A stretch of DNA of 64,000 nucleotides from Cytomitobacter sp965233535 (lineage in GTDB: Bacteria; Pseudomonadota; Alphaproteobacteria; CAJXXZ01; 1604HC): positions 555,362-619,361 of the forward strand of contig OZ247489.1 of assembly GCA_965233535.1 (NCBI GenBank). Direction: 5' to 3'. The translations under genes were made by a program, and so were the position numbers. Position 1 is the first letter of the stretch. Each line of letters opens with the position of its first letter. Positions 46,487 to 55,865 of this stretch are shown here, piece by piece. The notes below the pieces were generated by a model. It did not search any database. It saw nothing but the letters and a program-made list of their open reading frames with translations, and was not told the DNA's origin.

Positions 46487-47020
46487 TTATCTCTTACGGA
46501 ATTGAGTCTTTTTACGAGCCTTCATGTAACCGAACTTCTTACGCTCAACAGCTCTAGAGTCACGAGTTAAGAAACCCTTTCTTTTAAGAGCAATATGCAA
46601 TTCAGGATCAAAGTGAACTAACGCTCTACTTAATCCATGTCTAACAGCTCCACATTGACCTGTCATTCCACCACCACGAACATTAACGACAATATCATAT
46701 TGAACACCTTCATCTAAACATAAGTCTAAAGGTCTTCTAATGTCTTGATTGTGAGCTTCTCTAGGAAAGTATTCATTTATGTCTTTATTGTTAACAACAA
46801 ATGTTGAACCTGATTTTGAAGCTTCAGATCTGATTTTAAACCAAACACTAGCTGCAGATTCTTTTCTTCTTCCAGTAGCACGAGCTCTTCCAAGAGCATC
46901 AACTTTTCTTTCTTTTTTAGGAGCAGAAGGTTCAGTAGAAGCTTCTACAGAGATATCCAAAGATTCTGTTGCAGCAACTTCTTTAACTACTTTTGCAATT
47001 TGATCATTTACATCATGCAT
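46487..47020 (-). CDS. rpsI: 30S ribosomal protein S9 with N-terminal extension
   Basis: 177 residues. The S9 core starts near residue 45 (GRARATGRRKESAASVW) and ends with the usual KARKKTQFRKR that reaches the P-site tRNA. The preceding acidic, Glu/Ser/Ala-rich stretch of about 40 residues is additional. It overlaps rplM by 8 bases. Confidence 0.95.
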   Translation of the reverse strand: MHDVNDQIAKVVKEVAATESLDISVEASTEPSAPKKERKVDALGRARATGRRKESAASVWFKIRSEASKSGSTFVVNNKDINEYFPREAHNQDIRRPLDLCLDEGVQYDIVVNVRGGGMTGQCGAVRHGLSRALVHFDPELHIALKRKGFLTRDSRAVERKKFGYMKARKKTQFRKR

Positions 47021-47459
47021 TTTTCACCCCTAAATCCATCAAAACAGGCTTATGATTTCCATAAGTATGATTTTCATCTTTAAAAACTCTTACTCTAGTT
47101 AATTGCAAATTACCCAAAGCTCCCTTTGGCAACATTCGCTTAACAGAAGTACGCACAACTTCAGTGGAGTCGATATCTAATCTTTCTCTCATAGTTCTGC
47201 TTTTGATTCCACCAGGCCATCCAGTATGCCAGTAAAACTTTTTCTCATCTAATTTTTTTCCAGTTAATACCATGTGATCTGAGTTAATCACCACCACAAA
47301 ATCACCACAATCAGATCCTGGCATCATAATAGGCTTATGCTTTCCTCTTAAAAGTGAAGCAATAACAGTTGAAAATCGTCCCAAAACCATGCCTCTAACA
47401 TCTATCAAATGCCACGCTTTTTTTGCAATGTCTTCAGACTTAGGTACAAATATAAACAC
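47013..47459 (-). CDS. rplM: 50S ribosomal protein L13
   Basis: 148 residues. WHLIDVRGMVLGRFSTVIASLLRGKHKP, DFVVVINSDHMVLTGKKLDEKKFYWHTGWPGGIKSRT and RMLPKGALGNLQLTRVRVF (in parts) are diagnostic. Paired with rpsI as in most bacteria. Confidence 0.96.
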   Translation of the reverse strand: MFIFVPKSEDIAKKAWHLIDVRGMVLGRFSTVIASLLRGKHKPIMMPGSDCGDFVVVINSDHMVLTGKKLDEKKFYWHTGWPGGIKSRTMRERLDIDSTEVVRTSVKRMLPKGALGNLQLTRVRVFKDENHTYGNHKPVLMDLGVKNA

Positions 47460-47695
47460 TCCTTAATTTAAAATAAATTCCCTGTTATGTAAAGAGTCTT
47501 GTGTGATTTCATAATTTTTTCACTAGATAACAAAATATTTTTAATAGTAAATACATTATTTATAAGTAATTTTTTTGAACATATAAAATTATATTATCAC
47601 GCATCAACACATTAAATATACTTGATAAATGCCCTATTAATTCAAAGCTATTGATTTTCTCTCTATTTTTTACGACAATAGCAGGAGAGAAATTT

Positions 47696-48160
47696 ATGAA
47701 AAAAACTGGAAAATTAATGTCTGTAATATTAACAGAAAGATTGAGAGGCCATGGTTTACCAGGCGAATTAGTAAAAGTTAAAAGAGGTTATGCCAACTTT
47801 CTTAGAGCAAGTGGCACAGCAATGGTTGCTACAAAACCTAATATGGCACTTTTAGAACAACGCAAAGCTGACTGGCTTGCTGAGGATGCAAAAAGAAAAG
47901 AAGAAGGTAAAAAGATTAAAGACCAAATCGATAACATCGTATTTGAACTTGAGCATAGCACTGTAGATGGTTTTAGACTTTACGGATCTATTTCAAGTAA
48001 AGAAATCATTGCTGAACTTGCTAAAAAAGGCTTTTCAATTAAAAAAGAAGAGATTGTTATGAAACCAATTAAAGAAATCGGTTCATTTACAGCAAATATA
48101 TATACTTATGGAAACCAAGCTTCAATTACAATCAATGTAAAAGAAGCAGCTTCTAACTAA
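47696..48160 (+). CDS. rplI: 50S ribosomal protein L9
   Basis: 154 residues from ATG 47696, which has an AGGAGAG site; the frame is open further upstream to 47651 but without family support. VILTERLRGHGLPGELVKVKRGYANFLRASGTAM (in part) corresponds to the N-terminal L9 domain, and a long helix leads to the C-terminal domain. The usual partners rpsF and rpsR are not adjacent. Confidence 0.92.
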   Translation: MKKTGKLMSVILTERLRGHGLPGELVKVKRGYANFLRASGTAMVATKPNMALLEQRKADWLAEDAKRKEEGKKIKDQIDNIVFELEHSTVDGFRLYGSISSKEIIAELAKKGFSIKKEEIVMKPIKEIGSFTANIYTYGNQASITINVKEAASN

Positions 48161-48212
48161 ACCAAATCAACTTTAACCTATCTTTTTCAAATAAAATCAG
48201 TATGCTTTTAGC

Positions 48213-49211
48213 ATGAAGATTTTTGAATATTTAATTACTGCTTTGGCATTTAGCATTCAAGCGGTATCACTCAATTTTACTCAGGAACATTGTGATTACC
48301 TTGAAACTTTAGATGCTGATCATAGAACATACTTTGTACTTGCTACTGTAGGTATTCATGAAGAGTTTGAAAATGATGACTCTGTTGACAAAGTAACTCA
48401 AAATACAATACATAAGCTTGCTTTAAACATACAAAATAATGTGAACAAAGCCTATGAAAGTGGGCAAGATAAAAATCAAGACTTAAAATTTAAAGAGATT
48501 ATATATGATAAATACCCTCAAGTTTTCGAAATTCTTAATTCAATTGGTAGCTTTTGGAATGATGATAAAACATTTGTTGAATGGTCTAGCTTTTCTAATA
48601 GCGTTTATATAGGCAACTCTGCAAAATATAATGACCCAAATTTGTACAATGGTCCACTTTTAGATGTGATGTTATGTGCTGCATCATGCTTGCAATTACA
48701 GGTTGTTTTTTCTGGAAACAAAGTAATTCGCTCTGATGAGATCTCATGTGGAAATGAGTTAAGCATTATTGATGAGAATAATGTTAGCATATCTAGATAT
48801 ATAGATAGGTCAAATAATGATGAGCCCACTTTAAAGAAAATTAATATAAATAGGAAATTTAAAAATTTATATTTTGATGCAGAGTTAGATTTAGATAAAG
48901 ATTCAAATTTAACACATATATCAAATGCTATAAATTGTAAATCAGCCATATTTACACTTCAGGGAAATTTGCTTGAATCAACTCCTTATATAAATTATAT
49001 TGGAACTTTCATAAATTTGCACACATCTGACAAATTTTTTATAAAAGTTAATAGTGGCGTTATTTGTCATGAAAATTGGATAACTTTTGGTGATACTATG
49101 CATCAATTTTTAACTAACACACACAATACTTTTTCTTACTCTTATGAAGAGGCTATGAATGAAGAAGGAAGTGATCAAAGTGTTGAAGATTGGACAGATT
49201 CTCAATGGTAA
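48213..49211 (+). CDS. Secreted protein, Family B, member 3
   Basis: 332 residues. Signal peptide KIFEYLITALAFSIQAVSL, then the family box NFTQEHCDYLETLDADHRTYFVLA, the FPQ/FW-type region (YPQVFEILNSIGSFWND) and an acidic C-terminal tail EEAMNEEGSDQSVEDWTDSQW (in part). TATGCT at 48201-48206 lies exactly 6 bases before the ATG. It is more divergent than members 1 and 2. Role unknown. Confidence 0.6.
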   Translation: MKIFEYLITALAFSIQAVSLNFTQEHCDYLETLDADHRTYFVLATVGIHEEFENDDSVDKVTQNTIHKLALNIQNNVNKAYESGQDKNQDLKFKEIIYDKYPQVFEILNSIGSFWNDDKTFVEWSSFSNSVYIGNSAKYNDPNLYNGPLLDVMLCAASCLQLQVVFSGNKVIRSDEISCGNELSIIDENNVSISRYIDRSNNDEPTLKKININRKFKNLYFDAELDLDKDSNLTHISNAINCKSAIFTLQGNLLESTPYINYIGTFINLHTSDKFFIKVNSGVICHENWITFGDTMHQFLTNTHNTFSYSYEEAMNEEGSDQSVEDWTDSQW

Positions 49212-49262
49212 AATTAAAGTAACATAATAAAATACATTAAAATGCAGCAAAAACAATCAAAC

Positions 49263-49559
49263 TTAAACTGATTTAATCTTAATACTTAAAACAGCTATGT
49301 AACCTAAGTGCATGTTTATTAGGGTACGTAATTCTTCAGCTTTATATTGCAAAGCTAAAAGGTTTGCACCTGCGCTTGCATTAATCCATAAAACTTTAGT
49401 TTGTTTTACATATTGGCTAGGAGTTAATTCCATTGCCCACTCTGGAACAAATGAAGACCAACCTTTCACAAGGTCAGCAATTAATGGATTTTGTATTAAT
49501 GGAGATATGATCTTTTTTACTGTATCTCCTATACGAGTTGCATAGTATTTTCTAACCAT
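49263..49559 (-). CDS. DUF721/DciA-like protein
   Basis: 98 residues. The pattern ADLVKGWSSFVPEWAMELTPSQYV, VLWINASAGANLLALQY and LRTLINMHLGY fits the DUF721 family, whose DciA members load the DnaB helicase in bacteria lacking DnaC. It is short but of family size in its core. It shares the minus strand with the next PAAR-like gene, 57 bases away. Confidence 0.65.
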   Translation of the reverse strand: MVRKYYATRIGDTVKKIISPLIQNPLIADLVKGWSSFVPEWAMELTPSQYVKQTKVLWINASAGANLLALQYKAEELRTLINMHLGYIAVLSIKIKSV

Positions 49560-49616
49560 TATGAGCTCCTATAATATTTTGAAACAACACTTTATAATGC
49601 ATAATCAAATTAAAAG

Positions 49617-50000
49617 TCAAACTTTTACGCTAACTTGGCCAGGAAAAGAAATACTAATCATTCCACCCCACATACACATTGCTGTTGATGTTGCATTTAG
49701 GGCTGGTAATTTTCCGATCAAAACATTGGGTTTCCCAACCATCCAAGGTGTAATAACAGCAGGTATGCATGGAGCCTGAGTTACTGTTCCAAGGCTAGCT
49801 GCAATAATGCTAATAACCATAGGGTTTGCAGGGGAAATACACATTCCAAATGGAGCAATATTTAATATTGGAATATAATCTGCAATAGTTGCTGCAGGCT
49901 TTTTTTCGCAATTCACCATTTTAGAAGGTAAGATTGTTAAAGTTGAAGGAGCAATTCCAAATGTACATTTCGTACAAGCTCCTGTGCAAACTAAATTCAT
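49617..50000 (-). CDS. PAAR-like protein (DUF4280)
   Basis: 127 residues. CTGACTKCTFGIAPSTLTILPS, PAATIADYIPILNIAPFGMCISPANP, APCIPAVITPWMVGKPNVLIGKLPALNATSTAMCMWGG (in parts) match DUF4280, a PAAR-like domain that caps the VgrG spike of type VI secretion and related contractile injection systems. Repeated Cys and Pro spacing supports a metal-bound spike tip. No other secretion gene is in the window, so it is an orphan here. The start at ATG 50000 is well placed. Confidence 0.8.
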   Translation of the reverse strand: MNLVCTGACTKCTFGIAPSTLTILPSKMVNCEKKPAATIADYIPILNIAPFGMCISPANPMVISIIAASLGTVTQAPCIPAVITPWMVGKPNVLIGKLPALNATSTAMCMWGGMISISFPGQVSVKV

Positions 50001-50069
50001 AATGCCTGAATACTAACATATAAAGTGCAATCTTCAAGCATGTTCTTTAATTATAAATCATCAGTCATT

Positions 50070-50856
50070 TTAAAGTGTATATGAAAAAGTAATGTTTTTT
50101 TCACCACATTGTTTTTCTAATTGTCCAAGTATAATTTTGCCTATATCATTCTCACAACTCAGATAAATATAAAAATCTTCCAAACCATCAACCTTAGATA
50201 AGAATGTGTTTATAGATAACATCTGCTCTTCTATCGATTCTTCAATCTTTAAGTTCACTATTTTACAATTAATTCTTACATCAATATTTAAAAAATCAGT
50301 GATTTCAGACAAACTTATACCCTCCAAATGACCAATCATTAAAGAAGAAATAGAATCAGCATAATCAAGCCAAATAAAACTAATTTTACGCAATAATACA
50401 TGGTCAACATTAAACTTCATATCAAAACAGTGGGAAATAAATAACAACTTATCATGATCAAATTTGTACTCATCATTATATATACCTGTATTATTTTGTA
50501 TCACATCATTGTTAAACTCAAATTCCAAGTCCCAAAAATTTGAAGGAAATGTTGAAAAAAAGTGCTCATTTAAAGAGTGTATAATTTCTGGAAATGAGCT
50601 AAATTCAAGCTTGTTACATTTATCAGCAGTCTCTTTTTAATGCATTCAATTCACCAGGATTAGTAGATAAAGTGGAGGCATCGTAGTCAGTTGAATCTCC
50701 ATATTTTTCTTCAAGAGCAAGCAGCCCTAGAACAACAAAACTTCTATCTTCCGGTTCCAAATTTTTAACATAATCATGATGGTTTTTAGAAAACTCAAAA
50801 GATACAGCAGAAATACTGAAAGCCAAAGCTGCAGCGAAATAGTTTAATAATTTCAT
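50070..50856 (-). pseudogene. Secreted protein, Family B, member 4, split by a frameshift in an A5 run
   Basis: The first frame (ATG 50856, signal peptide KLLNYFAAALAFSISAVSF, FEFSKNHHDYVKNLEPEDRSFVVLGLLALEEKYGDST in part) stops at 50623. Removing one A from the A5 run (T5 on the plus strand, 50634-50638) reads on as LKETADKCNKLEFSSFPEII, LNEHFFSTFPSNFWDLEF and continues to 50070. The family's INCKIVNLKIEE and SINTFLSKVDGLEDFYI elements are present. TATGCT on the minus strand (50863-50868) lies 6 bases before the ATG. Confidence 0.7.
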
Positions 50857-51025
50857 GGGCTGAGCATAACACTAATATTTTAGATTTAATAGTTTTACAA
50901 TTCACCAAATAGGTAATAAAGATGCTAGAGAAAGTTATTAACCAATTTATATAAATCAAAGTTTGACATGCATAAAGATTCTAGAACTGTAGAATTAATT
51001 GACTTACATAGGCATGTTTATTAAA

Positions 51026-52807
51026 ATGAAGGAAGTGTCTAATAAAAATAAAAATTTGGGTCTTTGGGTTATCTTACTAGTTTTAGCAATTGGTATGGCA
51101 AATATATTCAAGAATGCTGAACAAGGTGATATAAAAAACATTGCGTTTTCGGACTTTGCAGCTGAGACCAATAAAGGTAATATTTCATCTGTTTTGATTA
51201 GAGGTCATAGCGTCAAAGGAATATTAAAGAATGGAGAAAAATTTTCTTCAACAGTTCCTTATCAAGACAAGGGATTAGTCAAAAGATTACTGGAAAACAA
51301 AGTACATGTTCAAGCATCTTACGAAACTGATGCGAGCATGGCAACTTGGGTAAATCTTATTTTATCCTGGTTACCTTCTTTATTAATATTAGGAATGATG
51401 TTTTATTCCATACGTCAAATGCAAAGTAGTGCTGGTAAGGCTATGGGATTTGCAAAGTCTAAAGCTCGTTTAATTACAGATGAAAGTGCTAAAAAAATCA
51501 CATTTGAAAGTGTTGCTGGATTAAAAGAAGCAAAAGAAGATTTAGCTGAAATTGTAGATTTTCTAAAAAATAAAAATAAATTCTCCTCACTTGGAGCTAG
51601 AATTCCAAAAGGTGTTTTGTTGTCAGGTCCTCCAGGTACAGGTAAAACACTTCTGGCAAAAAGTGTTGCTGGAGAAGCTGGAGTACCATTTTTCTCTATC
51701 TCTGGATCTGATTTTGTAGAAATGTTTGCTGGTGTGGGAGCAAGTAGAATCAGAGATATGTTTGATCAAGCTAAAAAGCATGCCCCATGTATTATTTTTA
51801 TAGATGAAATTGATGCTATAGGTAAAAAAAGAGGCGGCGGAATCGGTGGTGGATGTGAAGAAAGAGAACAAACTCTTAACCAACTATTAGTCGAAATGGA
51901 TGGATTTGCATCAAATGAAGGTGTGATAATGCTTGCCGCTACAAACAGAGCTCATATCCTAGATTCAGCTTTATTAAGAGCTGGAAGATTTGATAGACAA
52001 GTAGCTCTTTCTCTTCCAAACTTAGAAGAAAGAAATGAAATCCTACAGTTACATATCAAGAAAATCAAACATAGCGATGAAATTGATATTAATGTAGTTG
52101 CAAAAGGAACTCCCGGATTTTCTGGTGCAGATTTAAGTAATTTAATTAATGAAGCAGCACTATTAACTGGACGTTATAATAAAAATGAAGTTTCTATGAT
52201 TGAATTTGAAGAAGCAAAAGACAAAATATTAATGGGGTCTGCTAGAAAATCACTAAAAATCACAGATGAAGATAAGAAAAGAACTGCTTATCATGAAGCT
52301 GGCCATGCATTAGTTTCATTTTTTAGTCCAAATTCTGATCCAATTCATAAAGTAACTATTATTCCACGTGGCCATGCATTAGGCATGGTTGTGAGATTAC
52401 CAGAAAATGATCAAATTTCTATTACAAAAGCTAAGTTATTAGATGACCTAGCTGTCGCAATGGGTGGTTTGGCTGCTGAACAAATGATTTATGGAAAAGA
52501 ACATGTTACAACTGGAGCTTCATCTGATATAAAGGCAGCAACAAATATCGCAAGAAATATGGTTACTAAATGGGGCATGGGAAATGCTGGATATGTACAC
52601 TATAACTATAATGATGAATATAATAATTCCACTTCTCAGCACATGTACGAAGTAATTGACACAGAAGTAAGAAGTATTATTTCTAATGCATTCCAAAAAG
52701 CAGTTGACCTATTGAAAAAATATGAAGAAAAATTACATACACTTGCAACCACTTTAATTGAAAAAGAGGAAATGCAAGGCCAAGATGTTAGAGAAATTCT
52801 AGCTTAA
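51026..52807 (+). CDS. ftsH: ATP-dependent zinc metalloprotease FtsH
   Basis: 593 residues from ATG 51026; TTG 50999 and ATG 51014 are alternative starts. Two membrane segments (LGLWVILLVLAIGMANIF and WVNLILSWLPSLLILGMMFYS) enclose a small periplasmic domain. Walker A GPPGTGKT, Walker B CIIFIDEIDAIG, second region of homology ATNRAHILDSALLRAGRFDRQ and zinc motif HEAGH are present. It degrades misassembled membrane proteins and short-lived regulators. The C-terminus is trimmed compared with 640-residue FtsH. Confidence 0.95.
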   Translation: MKEVSNKNKNLGLWVILLVLAIGMANIFKNAEQGDIKNIAFSDFAAETNKGNISSVLIRGHSVKGILKNGEKFSSTVPYQDKGLVKRLLENKVHVQASYETDASMATWVNLILSWLPSLLILGMMFYSIRQMQSSAGKAMGFAKSKARLITDESAKKITFESVAGLKEAKEDLAEIVDFLKNKNKFSSLGARIPKGVLLSGPPGTGKTLLAKSVAGEAGVPFFSISGSDFVEMFAGVGASRIRDMFDQAKKHAPCIIFIDEIDAIGKKRGGGIGGGCEEREQTLNQLLVEMDGFASNEGVIMLAATNRAHILDSALLRAGRFDRQVALSLPNLEERNEILQLHIKKIKHSDEIDINVVAKGTPGFSGADLSNLINEAALLTGRYNKNEVSMIEFEEAKDKILMGSARKSLKITDEDKKRTAYHEAGHALVSFFSPNSDPIHKVTIIPRGHALGMVVRLPENDQISITKAKLLDDLAVAMGGLAAEQMIYGKEHVTTGASSDIKAATNIARNMVTKWGMGNAGYVHYNYNDEYNNSTSQHMYEVIDTEVRSIISNAFQKAVDLLKKYEEKLHTLATTLIEKEEMQGQDVREILA

Positions 52808-52970
52808 TTAAGCATCACTTCACTGATTTATAATAAAACATTTCCACTTACACTTTTAAATATTGCGTTTCATTTATACTGTATTATTAGCTCAATTCTT
52901 ATATATAATCTTTATAGTAAAATAAGGATCATGAAATTGATTTTACAAACTAAATAACATATATTTAAGC

Positions 52971-54848
52971 ATGAATATTTTCAAATATTGCGCATTATCT
53001 GTCGCAATTGGTCTTCAAGCTACATTTAATTTTACTAATGAACATTTAGACCAAGTGAAAAACTTTGATCCACGCGAAAGAAGTATTTTTATTTTCTCTT
53101 GTATGCATATGGATAAACATGATAGTGGGAGAGCAGTGTCATACACGCCTGCATATCTATTAGATGGAATGATTGTAGAGTTTAAAGATATGCATAATAA
53201 AGCAAACGCAAACGATATCGACATACAAGATATGAATAGCATGTTAAAAGAGTGTGTATTTCCAGCTATTCAACATCTTGATTTGCCAGAAGAAATATGG
53301 GATTTAGAGTTTTGCAATATAGCATTGGAAAAATTAGAAGAACTAGAAGAGGCAAGCTCTGATGATTTAGCAGATATGCTAAATATATATATGGGAGATA
53401 TTGCAGTTTTAATAGCTCATTGCTTCAATGTTAAAATGCATTTAGATACTTTAGGTTTATGTAATCGTGGAAACGAATTGCATAACAGATATAATATAAA
53501 TACGCTGCACTTTTTAGATAAAATACATGAAAATTTAAGCGTAGATTTAATTAAAATTGATAGCAAAAATTTATGTGACAAATTCATAGAAAACAAAAAA
53601 TCACTTGATTGCCGCGTATTATATATAAACATTAATAATGGAACACATAGTAGTATAAATAATGGGATCGCTGAAATAGTAACAGATGTAAGTAACCCAG
53701 ATGATACTGAAATACAGTATATACTGGGTATAATATCACAAATTTGCATTGATAAGTTATCACTCATCACCATAGATCATAATGTATATGGTGGAAACAT
53801 ATATGATTTATCTAAAAATAATCCTGAATTTATAAATATGATTGAAGAAAACATTAAGTTGCCCTTACAGCCAAACGATAACATGTCACTTACATTCCAT
53901 AAAAGTATATTTGATTTTTCAGGTATGTTAGAAAGTTTAATGGGGATTTCTCCTGAAGAAAGAAGCCTTTTTATGTTTGAGTGCATACATATACACAATA
54001 TCTCTCAAAAACCAGAATATTATATAGATGATTATAAGTTTGACCCTTTGAGTATATATTCAGGAGCAATCAGTGAAATAAATGAACTTATAGATGAGGA
54101 TTGTATATATGTGGATACAGATCTCATAATTAACAATGCATCTAAAATTCTTCAAAACACTAATATGCCAAAAGAAATATGGAGATCAAGCATTGCTCAT
54201 TGGGAGAGTGATGCTTGGGAGAATGCTTGGGAATGTGATTCTAACACAAGAAGCCCACACTTTGTCACACGATTAGCTATACAGGCATCTAAGGTTAAAT
54301 TAGAATTTGATATTTTAAAATTAGATATGACTAATTCTCTTTTGCCAGGTAATTTCTCATTGTTATTTGACAATGATATTGGAGCTGTAATTGAAGCATA
54401 TATTCAAACAGTATACTTACCTCATAACAATTTAGATCTAATTTTAAATTCTGAGGGTCCTGGTAGTATTTTAGCAAAATGTCATTACAAGCAATTAGTA
54501 ATTGACTTAGATGATGAAGGAGAAGAAGAGCCATATGAGCTAGATGAAGAGGATTGTGAAATGTTGATGACAATAATCGAAGAGCAAACAAGTCAAAATA
54601 ATTTGGAAAAAATTGTAATATTGTCTAAATCAGAAAACAAAGATAACTGTCATTTATCTAACACTGAATTAAGCAATATGATTACAAAAGATCCTGAAAA
54701 TGCTAACACAAAGAAATTCATGGTTCAGCCGCATGTTGCAAATCAATCCACCGACACACATGATTATAACAAAAATGCAAATATTAACAGCGACAGTGAT
54801 GATGATACAGCTGACAAAAATACTTTGATTTTTGTAGTGGAATACTAA
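52971..54848 (+). CDS. Secreted protein, Family B, member 5, with internally duplicated domain
   Basis: 625 residues. Signal peptide NIFKYCALSVAIGLQATF, then the first unit: NFTNEHLDQVKNFDPRERSIFIFSCMHMD and FPAIQHLDLPEEIWDLEF. A second unit starts near residue 310: DFSGMLESLMGISPEERSLFMFECIHIH, then ILQNTNMPKEIWRSS. So the same two boxes recur about 300 residues apart. The tail is Asp/Asn-rich. -10-like TATATT (52960-52965) is 5 bases before the ATG. Function unknown. Confidence 0.65.
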   Translation: MNIFKYCALSVAIGLQATFNFTNEHLDQVKNFDPRERSIFIFSCMHMDKHDSGRAVSYTPAYLLDGMIVEFKDMHNKANANDIDIQDMNSMLKECVFPAIQHLDLPEEIWDLEFCNIALEKLEELEEASSDDLADMLNIYMGDIAVLIAHCFNVKMHLDTLGLCNRGNELHNRYNINTLHFLDKIHENLSVDLIKIDSKNLCDKFIENKKSLDCRVLYININNGTHSSINNGIAEIVTDVSNPDDTEIQYILGIISQICIDKLSLITIDHNVYGGNIYDLSKNNPEFINMIEENIKLPLQPNDNMSLTFHKSIFDFSGMLESLMGISPEERSLFMFECIHIHNISQKPEYYIDDYKFDPLSIYSGAISEINELIDEDCIYVDTDLIINNASKILQNTNMPKEIWRSSIAHWESDAWENAWECDSNTRSPHFVTRLAIQASKVKLEFDILKLDMTNSLLPGNFSLLFDNDIGAVIEAYIQTVYLPHNNLDLILNSEGPGSILAKCHYKQLVIDLDDEGEEEPYELDEEDCEMLMTIIEEQTSQNNLEKIVILSKSENKDNCHLSNTELSNMITKDPENANTKKFMVQPHVANQSTDTHDYNKNANINSDSDDDTADKNTLIFVVEY

Positions 54849-54901
54849 TTGATCAAATTCAAACCATAGTTTAACCCTATCATTGCTTTATAAACTCAAT
54901 A

Positions 54902-55833
54902 ATATATATAATAAAATATCTCATCTTAATTTTAATGTTAAGTATAAAAACAGTGCAGTTTAACTTCACTAATAAACATTTAGAAATATTCAGAGATCTC
55001 AATGAAAGTAGTAAAACTTTATTTATTTTATCTTGCATACATATTGATCAGGCTGATGATGAAAGTTTTGAATATTATAACTTTTGTCTGAGGCGCGGCA
55101 ACTCAAATCATATAGATATATATGATATTGTTGATCAAATATACAGAAATATATGTGCTGCTGCAATTGAAGATGGAATAACAGAGCCTAAAGAAAATCA
55201 TGATATGGTAATAAAACATTTGCAGCTCCATTCATTTTGCATCTTGGGTTACCATCTGAAGTATGGGAGTCAGAATTTGGTCAAACATATGGGTTGACCC
55301 ATGATAATCAAATTGTAAAATTACTTACAGAGTGTTTTGATTGTGATTTCACTATATATCTTGAAAGATCAACATTAGAGTTTGTTTTTTCATTTAATGA
55401 TTTAAATAAAATATATACTCAATATCTAGATATTAGTAAGAAATCTGAATGTGATACAGCAATTGAAATAAATAAGCAAATCAATTGCTGTAATTTAACT
55501 ATATATATGCATGCACTAAAAATTAAAGATGCAGCAGAAAGTGAGCTTGAACGTATTTTACAGGTAATATTACAAATAAAAAATTTGAAAACACTAGAAT
55601 TAGACTTAATTCCCAAATATGAATGCATTTATGGCGCAGATCTCTTCACTATACCAATGAGTAAAGAAGAAAGAGAAAATATATATAAAGACAATTCAAC
55701 TTTCGTGAAATTAATTCAGGAAAATACTAATCTCATACTAGAGGAACCATATTGTTGTCTTCATGCAAGCAATTACTGCTGTCAGATAAATTTTAAAGCT
55801 TCAAATCATAACGGTTTCGTGCTTTCTAGTTAA
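54902..55833 (+). pseudogene. Secreted protein, Family B, member 6, start lost and frameshifted
   Basis: The reading frame with the signal peptide runs back to 54902, where the position corresponding to the family start codon is ATA (then TAT ATA ATA AAA TAT, paralleling ATG AAT ATT TTC AAA TAT of member 5). The first usable ATG is 54935. The frame NFTNKHLEIFRDLNESSKTLFILSCIHID stops at 55297. Adding one A to the run at 55213-55216 joins it to TFAAPFILHLGLPSEVWESEF and on to 55833. Two independent lesions argue for real decay rather than one assembly error. Confidence 0.65.
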
Positions 55834-55865
55834 AAATAGCATAATTTAAAACACCTTGTTGAAGT

